Origin: Streptomyces coacervatus
Lineage (GTDB): Bacteria > Actinomycetota > Actinomycetes > Streptomycetales > Streptomycetaceae
Reading direction: 5' to 3'
Length of the DNA: 64,000 nt
Assembly: GCF_029223485.1 (NCBI RefSeq)
Contig: NZ_JARHTP010000010.1
Coordinates: 331,590-395,589, forward strand
Within the stretch, counting starts at the first letter, position 1; each line of letters begins with the position of its first letter. The position numbers were made by a program, and so were the translations under genes. A model generated the notes under the pieces. That model saw nothing but the letters and a program-made list of their open reading frames with translations. It was not told the DNA's origin and did not search any database. This document shows, piece after piece, positions 42,922-50,867 of the stretch.

Positions 42922-43664
42922 CCGTCGACTTCTCCCGGTTCCCGCTCGCCCCGGGCGACCGTGTCCTGGACCTCGGATGCGGGGCCGGCCGGCACGCGTT
43001 CGAGTGTTACCGGCGCGGCGCGCAGGTCGTGGCGCTCGACCAGAACGGCGAGGAGATCCGCGAGGTCGCGAAGTGGTTCGCGGCGATGAAGGAGGCCGGG
43101 GAGGCGCCGCAAGGTGCCACCGCCACCGCCATGGAGGGTGACGCGCTCGCGCTGCCCTTCCCAGACGAGTCCTTCGACGTCGTGATCATCTCCGAGGTCA
43201 TGGAGCACATCCCGGACGACAAGGGCGTACTCGCCGAGATGGTCCGGGTGTTGAAGCCCGGCGGCCGCATCGCGATCACCGTCCCGCGCTACGGCCCCGA
43301 GAAGGTCTGCTGGGCGCTGTCCGACGCGTACCACGAGGTCGAGGGCGGCCACATCCGCATCTACAAGGCGGACGAACTGCTCGCGAAGATCCGTGAGGCG
43401 GGCCTGAAGCCGTACGGCACGCACCACGCGCACGCGCTGCACTCGCCGTACTGGTGGCTGAAGTGCGCGTTCGGCGTCGACAACGACAAGGCGCTGCCGG
43501 TGAAGGCGTACCACAAGCTGCTGGTCTGGGACATCATGAAGAAACCCCTGGCCACCAGGGTCGCCGAACAGGCCCTCAACCCCCTGATCGGCAAGAGCTT
43601 CGTTGCGTACGCGACCAAGCCCCACCTGCCGAAGCTCAACGAGGCCGGGGCGGACGCCAAGTGA
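42915..43664 (+). CDS. class I SAM-dependent methyltransferase
   Basis: A 249-residue methyltransferase with motif I VLDLGCGAGRHAFE, acidic VVALDQNGEEI, post-I GDALALPFPDESFDVVIISEVMEHIPD and KPGGRIAITVPR, as in UbiE/Methyltransf_11 enzymes. GTG 42915 overlaps the preceding gene. A C-terminal part after HALHSPYWWLKCAFG is particular to this operon type. The substrate is probably the product of the glycosyltransferase or prenyltransferase-like partner. Confidence 0.87.
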   Translation: MLTVDFSRFPLAPGDRVLDLGCGAGRHAFECYRRGAQVVALDQNGEEIREVAKWFAAMKEAGEAPQGATATAMEGDALALPFPDESFDVVIISEVMEHIPDDKGVLAEMVRVLKPGGRIAITVPRYGPEKVCWALSDAYHEVEGGHIRIYKADELLAKIREAGLKPYGTHHAHALHSPYWWLKCAFGVDNDKALPVKAYHKLLVWDIMKKPLATRVAEQALNPLIGKSFVAYATKPHLPKLNEAGADAK

Positions 43665-44731
43665 CGACCCCCCGGACAGAACACCTCGTCCTGCCCGGGG
43701 TCCTCACCGCCGAGCAGGCTGCCGCCACCGTGCGCGGCATCCTCGCCGTGCAGCGGGAGGACGGCGCGATCCCATGGTTCCGAGGACACCACCTGGACCC
43801 CTGGGACCACACCGAGGCCGCCATGGCCCTGGACGCGGCGGGCGAGCACGAGGCCGCCGAGCGGGCGTACGAATGGCTCGCGCGGCACCAGAACGAGGAC
43901 GGCTCCTGGTACGCGGCCTACGCCGACGGCGACTTCGCGGAGGTCACCGACCGCGGACGCGAGACGAACTTCGTCGCGTACATCGCGGTGGGCGTGTGGC
44001 ACCACTACCTGTCGACGGGTGACGACACGTTCTTGGACCGCGTGTGGCCGTCCGTCTACGCGGCGATCGAGTACGTCCTCCGACTCCAGCAGCCCGGCGG
44101 CCAGATCGGCTGGAAGGGCGAGGACGACGGGACGTTCACGAAGGACGCGCTGCTGACCGGCTCCTCGTCCGTCCACCACGCGCTGCGCTGCGCGCTCGCC
44201 GTGGCCGAGCAGCGCGAAGAGCCGCAGCCGGACTGGGAGTTGGCGGTCGGAGCCCTGCGGCACGCGATCCGTCGTCACCCCGAGCGGTTCCTCGACAAGG
44301 ACCGCTACTCGATGGACTGGTACTACCCGGTACTGGGCGGCGCGTTGACGGGTACGGAGGCCAAGGCCCGTATGGAGGAGGGCTGGGAGCGCTTCGTCGT
44401 GCCCGGCCTCGGCGTCCGCTGCGTCGTCCCCAACCCGTGGGTCACGGGCGGCGAGTCCGCCGAACTCGCCCTCACCCTCTGGGCGATGGGCGAGTCGGAC
44501 CGCGCACTGGACGTTCTGCAGTGGATCCAGCACCTGCGGGACGCGGACAGCGGTCTGTACTGGACGGGCTACGTCTTCGAGGACGAGGCGATCTGGCCGC
44601 GCGAACTGACCACCTGGACAGCGGGATCGCTGTTGCTGGCGGTCGCCGCCCTCGGCGGCCATGAGGCGACCTGCACGGTGTTCGGCGGTGAGCAGCTGCC
44701 GAGGGGGCTGGATCCGGACTGCTGCGCCTGA
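43661..44731 (+). CDS. prenyltransferase / squalene-cyclase-like alpha-barrel protein
   Basis: A 356-residue helical-repeat protein with QW-like repeats (ILAVQREDGAIPWFRG, WLARHQNEDGSWYAAY, VLRLQQPGGQIGW). It has no DxDD motif of squalene-hopene cyclases, and reads more like an alpha6/alpha6 glycosidase or a non-cyclising relative. The active-site candidates ETNFVAY and SMDWYYPVLGG are conserved-looking acidic/aromatic sites. GTG 43661 overlaps the methyltransferase stop (GTGA). It completes an operon preceded by a perfect KstR-type box. Confidence 0.78.
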   Translation: MTTPRTEHLVLPGVLTAEQAAATVRGILAVQREDGAIPWFRGHHLDPWDHTEAAMALDAAGEHEAAERAYEWLARHQNEDGSWYAAYADGDFAEVTDRGRETNFVAYIAVGVWHHYLSTGDDTFLDRVWPSVYAAIEYVLRLQQPGGQIGWKGEDDGTFTKDALLTGSSSVHHALRCALAVAEQREEPQPDWELAVGALRHAIRRHPERFLDKDRYSMDWYYPVLGGALTGTEAKARMEEGWERFVVPGLGVRCVVPNPWVTGGESAELALTLWAMGESDRALDVLQWIQHLRDADSGLYWTGYVFEDEAIWPRELTTWTAGSLLLAVAALGGHEATCTVFGGEQLPRGLDPDCCA

Positions 44732-44749
44732 GACCGAGAGGTCAGCGGT

Positions 44750-45037
44750 TCAGTGGCGCTGCATCCGTCCGGCAATCGCGTGGCCGACGAACAGGTAGAC
44801 CACCGCGGCGAGGCCGTAGCCTGCGATCACGCGGGCCCAGGCCTTGTCGAAGGTGAACAGGTCACGCGACCAGCCGGCCAGCCAGTCGGCCGCGTTGTGG
44901 ACGAACTGCACCAGGTCGTTGGCACGGTTGGCGTCCAACAGGTACATGAGGATCCACAGGCCCAGGATGAGGGCCATGATGTCGGCGACGATCGCTACGA
45001 CCGCCCCGGCCCGATTGCCGCTGCTATATCGAGACAT
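44750..45037 (-). CDS. small two-helix membrane protein
   Basis: A 95-residue protein with helix 1 AVVAIVADIMALILGLWILMYLL and helix 2 VIAGYGLAAVVYLFVGHAIAG, joined by a loop rich in Asp/Trp. It resembles many Streptomyces hypothetical membrane proteins. Function unknown. The end is 18 bp from the end of the opposing operon. Confidence 0.7.
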   Translation of the reverse strand: MSRYSSGNRAGAVVAIVADIMALILGLWILMYLLDANRANDLVQFVHNAADWLAGWSRDLFTFDKAWARVIAGYGLAAVVYLFVGHAIAGRMQRH

Positions 45038-45088
45038 ACCTTGCGGATTGCCGCCGAATCCTTGATGAAACCTGAACGAGTTCCGTGC

Positions 45089-46099
45089 CTATGAGTTCAG
45101 CTCCGCCAGCACCCGCAGTGACTCCCGGTCCGGAGACAGGGCCAGAAGATCCGTCACCGGCCCCTTCCGCCACAACTCCAGCCGCTCGGCGATCCGTTCA
45201 CGCGGCCCGACCAGCGAGATCTCGTCGGCGAAGGCGTCCGGCACGGCGAGCACGGCCTCCTCGCGCCGCCCCGACAGGAACAACTCCTGGATCCGGCGGG
45301 CTTCGTCCTCGTACCCCATGCGTGCCATCAGATCGGCGTGGAAGTTGCGAGCCGCGTGGCCCATTCCGCCGATGTAGAAGCCGAGCATGGTCTTGACGGG
45401 CAGCAGGCCTTCGGCGATGTCGTCGCAGACCTGGACGCGGGCCATGGGGGCGACGAGGAAGCCCTCGGGAAGATCCTCAAGTGCCGGTCCATAGACGTCC
45501 GGTCGGGTCGGCGACCAGTACAGGGGAAGCCAGCCGTCGGCGATACGGGTCGTCTGCGCGACGTTCTTGGGACCTTCGGCGCCGAGCAGGATGGGGAGGT
45601 CGGGACGGACGGGGTGCGTGATGGACTTCAGGGGCTTCCCCAGGCCCGTGCCGTCCGCCCCGCCGTACGGATGCGAATGGAACCGCCCGTCGAGCACGAC
45701 CGGCGCCTCGCGCCGCAACACCTGCCGTACGACGTCGACGTACTCCCGGGTCGCGGTGAGCGGCGACTTGGGGAACGGCCTTCCGTACCACCCCTCCACC
45801 ACCTGCGGCCCCGACAGCCCCAGCCCGAGCATCACGCGCCCGCCGGAGAGGTGATCGAGGGTGAGGGCATGCATGGCGGTGGTGGTCGGCGACCGGGCGG
45901 CCATCTGAGCAACGGCCGTACCCAGCTTGATCCTTGACGTCTGGGCGGCGATCCAGGTCAGCGGTGTGAAGACGTCGGATCCCCACGACTCGGCGGTCCA
46001 TACGGAGTCGTATCCGAGCCGTTCGGCTTCCTGCGCCAGCGGTACGTGGTCGGGGGAGGGGCCGCGGCCCCAGTAGCCGAGGGCGAGACCGAGTCGCAT
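45089..46099 (-). CDS. F420-dependent LLM-class oxidoreductase, Rv3520c-like
   Basis: A 336-residue luciferase-like (beta/alpha)8 flavin/F420 enzyme. The opening MRLGLALGYWGRGP, AESWGSDVFTPLTWIAAQT, DHLSGGRVMLGLGLSGPQVVEGWYG, and ILLGAEGPKNVA with GWLPLYWSP match the Rv3520c family, a member of the mycobacterial KstR regulon. This supports a link to sterol breakdown, though the reaction is not known. No KstR box was seen upstream; instead a CTGAC-N5-GTCAG repeat lies 19 bp before the start. Confidence 0.85.
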   Translation of the reverse strand: MRLGLALGYWGRGPSPDHVPLAQEAERLGYDSVWTAESWGSDVFTPLTWIAAQTSRIKLGTAVAQMAARSPTTTAMHALTLDHLSGGRVMLGLGLSGPQVVEGWYGRPFPKSPLTATREYVDVVRQVLRREAPVVLDGRFHSHPYGGADGTGLGKPLKSITHPVRPDLPILLGAEGPKNVAQTTRIADGWLPLYWSPTRPDVYGPALEDLPEGFLVAPMARVQVCDDIAEGLLPVKTMLGFYIGGMGHAARNFHADLMARMGYEDEARRIQELFLSGRREEAVLAVPDAFADEISLVGPRERIAERLELWRKGPVTDLLALSPDRESLRVLAELNS

Positions 46100-46117
46100 G
46101 GCGCCTCCATCAGGTAT

Positions 46118-46132
46118 CTGACGGTAAGTCAG
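46118..46132. promoter_or_regulatory. inverted repeat ctgac-ggtaa-gtcag before the F420 oxidoreductase
   Basis: Perfect 5-bp arms, 5-bp spacer, starting 19 bp upstream of the start codon. Candidate TetR-type operator distinct from the KstR motif. Confidence 0.5.
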
Positions 46133-46207
46133 TTTCGGGGCTGCGACTGTACGACAACGGCCCCCCGCCCGGAAGGGCGAGGGGCCGGTCGTGAAGCGGG
46201 TGTGGTG

Positions 46208-47041
46208 TCAGCCGCGCTGGATCCCGGAGGTGTCCTGCAGCACGCCACGGCGGCCGTCCTGCGTCTGGGCGACCAGACCCGGGCCGCGCTGCTCGACGGC
46301 CAGGTACCAGGTGCCCGGCGCGAGTTCGGCGATCGGGGTGGGCGAACCGTCCTCCGAGAACAGCGGCCGCGGCACCGGAACGGCGAACCAGAACGGCGAG
46401 AAGTCCCCGGCGGGCGCCTGCGGAGCCTGCGCCTGCTGCGGCTGCCCGGGCTGCGGCTGCGCCCCGTAGGGCTGCCCGGCCTGCGGCTGGCCGCCGTACT
46501 GCGGCTGCTGCTGTCCGGCGCCGGGGTAGCCGTAGCCACCGGGGGGCTGGGCGCCGTAGGGCTGGGGGGCGGCGGGCTTGGGGGCGGGGATCAACGCGGC
46601 CTGGAGGGCGGGGACGAGGGGGGTGGCGATGGCGGCGCCGGCCATGATCAGGGTGGCGACGAGCGCGAGGATCAGGCCAATGCCGGCGTCGGGGCCCGCG
46701 GAGGAGGTCTCGCCTACGTTGTTCGCGCCACCGGCCGGGTCGAAGACGTTGCCGAGCGCGCTCCAGGCGGCGAAGACCGTGAAGGCGACGCCGAACTGGC
46801 CGAGGTCGAGACCGGCGACCTTGGGGGCCTGCGGCAGTCCTCGGGCGACGACGATGAGCGCGGCGCCGATGAGGCCTGCCAGGGTGACACCCAGCAGGAG
46901 CGGTCCGCTGCCCCAGGCGTTCGGCATGCTGACGCCCGAGGCACCGTCGACGGAAAAGATGTCGAGGAACGACGCGATGAACAGCAACACCGCTGCCCCG
47001 ATCACCACGCCGTCGCCTCGAGTGAGGGAGCGGATATTCAC
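46208..47041 (-). CDS. DUF5336 / 34-kDa-antigen-like membrane protein
   Basis: A 277-residue protein with four predicted helices (VVIGAAVLLFIASFLDIF; LLLGVTLAGLIGAALIVVA; FGVAFTVFAAWSALGNVF; GLILALVATLIMAGAAIA). A Gln/Pro/Gly-Tyr-rich tail follows (YGAQPPGGYGYPGAG...), then a short C-terminal domain FWFAVPVPRPLFSEDGS. This is the DUF5336 layout known from mycobacterial 34-kDa antigenic proteins. GTG 47041 follows AAGGA. Function unknown. Confidence 0.78.
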   Translation of the reverse strand: MNIRSLTRGDGVVIGAAVLLFIASFLDIFSVDGASGVSMPNAWGSGPLLLGVTLAGLIGAALIVVARGLPQAPKVAGLDLGQFGVAFTVFAAWSALGNVFDPAGGANNVGETSSAGPDAGIGLILALVATLIMAGAAIATPLVPALQAALIPAPKPAAPQPYGAQPPGGYGYPGAGQQQPQYGGQPQAGQPYGAQPQPGQPQQAQAPQAPAGDFSPFWFAVPVPRPLFSEDGSPTPIAELAPGTWYLAVEQRGPGLVAQTQDGRRGVLQDTSGIQRG

Positions 47042-47124
47042 TTCAGGTCCTTCGTCAGTCGTCTCGTCGTCGGTAGACACTACCGTTCGCCCGACCAAGG
47101 CGTCCGCCGGGATCAGCCCGCTGA

Positions 47125-48081
47125 TCACGAACCGTGCAGGAAACTCACGATTCCTTCAGAGATTCCTTGTGCCGCCTTCTGTCGCCAGGCCCCGCTGGTG
47201 AGCAGTGCCGCGTCCTTGCTATCGCGCATGTTCCCGCATTCGATGAACACCTTGGGAACCGTTGACAGATTGAGACCGCCCAGGTCCGTGCGCGTGACGA
47301 TGCCGGTGCCGTTGCCGACGTAGTTGGAGGGCGCGCTGCCCGTGACGCGGACGAAGTAGCCCGCGATGTGCGCGCCGAGGTCGGCGGAGGAGGCGACGAT
47401 GGGGCGGGTGTCGGCGGCGCCCGCGTGGACGGAGCCGGGAAGGATGACGTGGAAGCCGCGGTTGCCGGTGGCGGAGCCGTCCGCGTGGATGGAGATCGCG
47501 GCGTCGGCGTGGGCCTTGTTGCCGATCTGCGCCCGCTGGTCCACGCAGGGGCCCCAGGCGGGGGAGTTGCCGTCGTGGGTCAACTTCACCGTGGCGCCCT
47601 GTTTCTCCAGGAGCGCCTCCAGCCGGTGGGACACGTCCAGCGTGAACTGGGCTTCCGTATAGCCCGAGTTGGTGGACGTACCCGTGGTGTCGCATTCCTT
47701 CGAGTTCGTACCGATGTTCACCTTGCGGTTGATCTCGGTCGTGTGCTGGAAGTTGCCGGGGTTGTGGCCGGGGTCGATGACGACGACCTTGCCCTTGAGG
47801 GGGCCGGAGGCGGCGGGTGCCGACGAGGTGGGGGAGGCGAGGGTGGGCGTAGAGCTGCCGGTGTTCCTGGCGTCGTCGGCGGGGGCGCTGGACGTCGCCG
47901 TCGCGGAGGTCCGTACGGTCGCCTGACTCGCCCCGCCGTCACCGCCCGCCCCTCCCACTGCCTCGTACACCAGCCACCCCAGCAACGCGCCCGGCACCAG
48001 CGCGGCGACCGCCACGGTCAGGGGGCCGCGACGGGGGCGGCGCGGCTGGGGATGCTCGAATTCCGGGCCTACGTACGACAC
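47125..48081 (-). CDS. N-acetylmuramoyl-L-alanine amidase (Amidase_3)
   Basis: A 318-residue exported zinc amidase. A single N-terminal helix (LTVAVAALVPGALLGWLVYEAV) and a Ser/Thr/Ala linker precede the catalytic domain: VVVIDPGHNPGN (first His), then the Glu of GYTEAQFTLDVSHRLEALL, AAISIHADGS (second His), and VFIECGNMRDSKDAALL with the catalytic Glu. It cleaves the amide between MurNAc and L-Ala in peptidoglycan. It lies 83 bp from the DUF5336 gene on the same strand. Confidence 0.88.
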   Translation of the reverse strand: MSYVGPEFEHPQPRRPRRGPLTVAVAALVPGALLGWLVYEAVGGAGGDGGASQATVRTSATATSSAPADDARNTGSSTPTLASPTSSAPAASGPLKGKVVVIDPGHNPGNFQHTTEINRKVNIGTNSKECDTTGTSTNSGYTEAQFTLDVSHRLEALLEKQGATVKLTHDGNSPAWGPCVDQRAQIGNKAHADAAISIHADGSATGNRGFHVILPGSVHAGAADTRPIVASSADLGAHIAGYFVRVTGSAPSNYVGNGTGIVTRTDLGGLNLSTVPKVFIECGNMRDSKDAALLTSGAWRQKAAQGISEGIVSFLHGS

Positions 48082-48103
48082 GTCTGCGACTCTAACCGGG
48101 CCC

Positions 48104-48757
48104 TCAGATCCCTGCTCCCGTTCGCCGCAGCACGCGCAGCGAGTCGGTCACCGAGACCTCCGTGAAAGCGCCGGAGCCGAGGGCCCGGAGGTAGACGCGG
48201 TAAGGGGCCTGCCCGGTGAACTCGTCCTTCGGGTCCGGAAAGACGTCGTGGATGAGAAGCAGGCCGCCTTCGGCCACATGGGGGGCCCAGCCCTCGTAGT
48301 CGGCGTTCGCGTGCTCGTCGGTGTGGCCGCCGTCGATGAAGACCAGGCCGAGCGGAGTGCCCCAGAACTTCGCGATCTGCGGGGAACGGCCGACCAGCGC
48401 CACCACGTGCTCCTCCAGCCCGGCGCGGTGCAGCGTCCGCCGGAACGTCGGCAACGTGTCCATCAGCCCGATCTCCGGGTCCACGGTCTCCGGGTCGTGG
48501 TAGTCCCAGCCCGGCTGCTGCTCCTCGCTGCCGCGATGGTGATCGAGGGTCAACGCGGTGACGCCGCCCTCGCGGGCCGCGTCGGCAAGCAGGATCGCGG
48601 AGCGCCCGCAGTACGTCCCGACCTCCAGCAGCGGCAGCCCGAGCGCGCCTGCTTCGACGGCGGCGGCGTAGAGCGCGAGCCCTTCGTCCACAGGCATGAA
48701 CCCCTTCGCCGCTTCGAAGGCAACCAGGATCTCGGGCTTGGGGGCGGCCGCGGCCAT
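48104..48757 (-). CDS. class I SAM-dependent methyltransferase (Methyltransf_24-like)
   Basis: A 217-residue enzyme with motif I LLEVGTYCGRSAILLADAA, LTLDHHRGSEEQQPGW and LGLVFIDGGHTDEHANADYEGW, typical of Methyltransf_24/CmcI-like proteins. ATG 48757 follows GGAAGGA. It lies 22 bp upstream of the amidase gene, so both may share a transcript. Substrate unknown. Confidence 0.82.
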   Translation of the reverse strand: MAAAAPKPEILVAFEAAKGFMPVDEGLALYAAAVEAGALGLPLLEVGTYCGRSAILLADAAREGGVTALTLDHHRGSEEQQPGWDYHDPETVDPEIGLMDTLPTFRRTLHRAGLEEHVVALVGRSPQIAKFWGTPLGLVFIDGGHTDEHANADYEGWAPHVAEGGLLLIHDVFPDPKDEFTGQAPYRVYLRALGSGAFTEVSVTDSLRVLRRTGAGI

Positions 48758-48851
48758 GGGGTTCCTTCCGGTCGTACGTGGGTCCGGCCACCATGCTGCC
48801 GCACCCCCCGTCACTTCTATGACAGGGGGTGCGGCAACACTTTTGCTTTTC

Positions 48852-48883
48852 AGGGGCGCGGGGAACTGCGCGACAAGCCACGA
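48852..48883. repeat. short dispersed Streptomyces-type repeat, copy B
   Basis: A 32-bp match to 37328-37359, including ggggaactgcgcgac, in the 172-bp gap between the methyltransferase promoter and the end of the MFS gene. Nothing else is seen in that gap. Confidence 0.75.
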
Positions 48884-48929
48884 CGAAGCCGCACACGCCA
48901 GACGGCCTGTCGAGGCACCCCACTAGGCG

Positions 48930-50666
48930 CTACGCGCTGACCGTCTCCCCCGGCAACGGCAGATCCAGCTCAACCGCCCCCTCCTCACCGTGGTGAGTCG
49001 CGGACGATGCAAGCGGCCCATGCCCGGAGGCCCGTGCGGCCAGCACATAAGCCCCCTGTGCCGGCACGGCCAGTGCATAGCTGCCGTCCTCGTCGGAGAG
49101 CGTCGCACCCGCCTGGCGGCCCCGGCGGTCGATCAGCGTGACCTTGGCCCGGGCGACCGGAACGCCGTCGGCACCGAGCACACGCCCCCGGAAGCCCCGC
49201 AGAACCTCCTCGGCCTGCTCCACGACAGCGGCGTCGTCCTCGCTGCTGGCGCGCAGCTGCGGCGCACGGTTCGGCTTGGGCAGGAACAGCGCCATCACCA
49301 GCCCGATGGCAACCGCACCGGTAGCAATGAGGAAGGACACCCGGAATCCGTGCATCGTCGGGATCTCGACCCCGCCGACGTTGTTCGCCGTGTTCGCCAG
49401 CACCATGCCGATGACGGCGCTCGACACGGACGTACCGATGGAACGCATCAACGTGTTGAGACCGTTGGCCGCACCCGTCTCGGACGCAGGCACCGCACCC
49501 ACGATCAGCGCGGGCAGCGACGAGTACGCAAGGCCGATGCCCGCGCCCAACACCACCGCGATGACAAGGCTCTGCCAGGCCGCGCTCATCAGGCCCAGCC
49601 CCGCGCCGTAGCCGATCGCGATGATCAGCATGCCGAGGATCAGGGTGACCTTGGGGCCGTACTTCGCCGACAGGCGGGCGTAGACCGGCGCCGTGAACAT
49701 CATCGTCAGGCCCAGCGGAGCGACCAGCAGGCCCGCGACGACCATCGACTGGCCGAGGCCGTAGCCGGTCGCCTTCGGGAGCTGGAGCAGCTGGGGGAGG
49801 ACGAGGGAGACGACGTAGAAGGAGACACCGACCATGATCGACGCCAGGTTGGTGAAGAGGACCGCCGGGCGGGCCGTGGTGCGCAGATCGACCAGCGGAG
49901 CCTTGGAGCGCAGCTCGAACACGCCCCACAGGACCAGGACGACGGCCGACGCGGCGAACATGCCCAGCGTGGAGCCGGACGTCCAGCCCCAGTCGCTGCC
50001 CTTGGTGATGGGCAGGAGGAAGAGCACCAGGCCCGCGGAGAGGCCGAGCGCGCCCAGCACGTCGAAGGAGCCCTCGGCGCGCATCGGGGACTCCGGTACG
50101 ACGAGGAGGGTGAGGAGGATCGAGAGGGCGCCGAGGCCTGCGGCGCCGTAGAAGAGGGCGTGCCAGTCGGCGTGCTGCGCGATGAGAGCCGCGAGCGGCA
50201 GGGCGAGGCCGCCGCCGACGCCGATCGAGGAGCTCATCAGGGCCATCGCCGAGCCGAGCTTCTCGCGGGGCAGCATGTCCCGCATCAGGCCGATGCCGAG
50301 CGGGATGGCGCCCATCGCGAAGCCCTGGAGCGTACGGCCGGCGATCATCGGGAGCAGGGTGCTGGTGAGCGCGCTGACCAGCGCGCCGACCACCATCACC
50401 GCGAGGCTGAGTATCAGCATCCGCCGCTTGCCGTAGAGGTCGCCGAGGCGGCCCATGATCGGGGTGGCCACGGCGCCCGAGAGCAGTGTCGAGGTCAGGA
50501 CCCAGGTGGCGTTGCTGGGTGCGGTGTCCAGCAGCTGCGGCAGGTCCTTGATGACCGGGACGAGCAGGGTCTGCATCACCGCGACGACGATGCCCGCGAA
50601 GGCGAGCACCGGGACGACGGCCCCGCTCGCCCGCCGGGCGGGCTGTTCGGTCGTTGTGTGCGTCAT
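48930..50666 (-). CDS. MFS transporter with C-terminal carboxypeptidase-regulatory-like domain
   Basis: A 578-residue protein with 14 predicted helices of the DHA2 type (GRLGDLYGKRRMLIL loop 2-3; LPLAALIAQHADWHALFYGAAG). The last 90 residues form an added beta-sandwich: FRGRVLGADGVPVARAKVTLIDRRG...LSDEDGSYALAVPAQGAYVLAARASGHGP. That is a CarboxypepD_reg-like fold and is unusual on the cytoplasmic end of a pump. Exported substrate unknown. Confidence 0.86.
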   Translation of the reverse strand: MTHTTTEQPARRASGAVVPVLAFAGIVVAVMQTLLVPVIKDLPQLLDTAPSNATWVLTSTLLSGAVATPIMGRLGDLYGKRRMLILSLAVMVVGALVSALTSTLLPMIAGRTLQGFAMGAIPLGIGLMRDMLPREKLGSAMALMSSSIGVGGGLALPLAALIAQHADWHALFYGAAGLGALSILLTLLVVPESPMRAEGSFDVLGALGLSAGLVLFLLPITKGSDWGWTSGSTLGMFAASAVVLVLWGVFELRSKAPLVDLRTTARPAVLFTNLASIMVGVSFYVVSLVLPQLLQLPKATGYGLGQSMVVAGLLVAPLGLTMMFTAPVYARLSAKYGPKVTLILGMLIIAIGYGAGLGLMSAAWQSLVIAVVLGAGIGLAYSSLPALIVGAVPASETGAANGLNTLMRSIGTSVSSAVIGMVLANTANNVGGVEIPTMHGFRVSFLIATGAVAIGLVMALFLPKPNRAPQLRASSEDDAAVVEQAEEVLRGFRGRVLGADGVPVARAKVTLIDRRGRQAGATLSDEDGSYALAVPAQGAYVLAARASGHGPLASSATHHGEEGAVELDLPLPGETVSA

Positions 50667-50739
50667 TGAGTGAGGCCTCCAGGCCGTACAGAGTGAAGAG
50701 CTGTGCGAGATAAGTGGTGGGTAAACCTCGTATGCACAG

Positions 50740-50755
50740 GCAACTATTCCGTTGC
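50740..50755. promoter_or_regulatory. inverted repeat gcaac-tattcc-gttgc between the MFS and SCPx-thiolase genes
   Basis: 5-bp arms, 6-bp AT-rich centre, 74 bp upstream of the MFS start. Possible operator of the pump. Confidence 0.35.
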
Positions 50756-50823
50756 TTCGGGTCTCTAATGAATTCTTGACCCGGACATGGGAATCTGATC
50801 GGCCGTCAGGCCTGGCGGGTTGG

Positions 50824-50837
50824 TGGAACGTGTTCTA
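50824..50837. promoter_or_regulatory. KstR-type operator (14/14) before the SCPx/Ltp1-like thiolase
   Basis: tggaacgtgttcta matches TnnAACnnGTTnnA completely. It lies 30 bp upstream of ATG 50868 (and 12 bp before the alternative ATG 50850). Confidence 0.8.
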
Positions 50838-50867
50838 GTCTCGCGCGCCATGAAGCCAGTGAGGGCC

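Noticed and set aside
43661..44731. True squalene-hopene cyclase
   Set aside because: The protein is about half the usual length and lacks the DxDD acid motif.
48852..48883. The ggggaactgcgcgac repeat pair (also 37328-37359) as an attachment site or transposon end
   Set aside because: No integrase, transposase or target duplication is nearby; such words are common dispersed repeats in streptomycetes.
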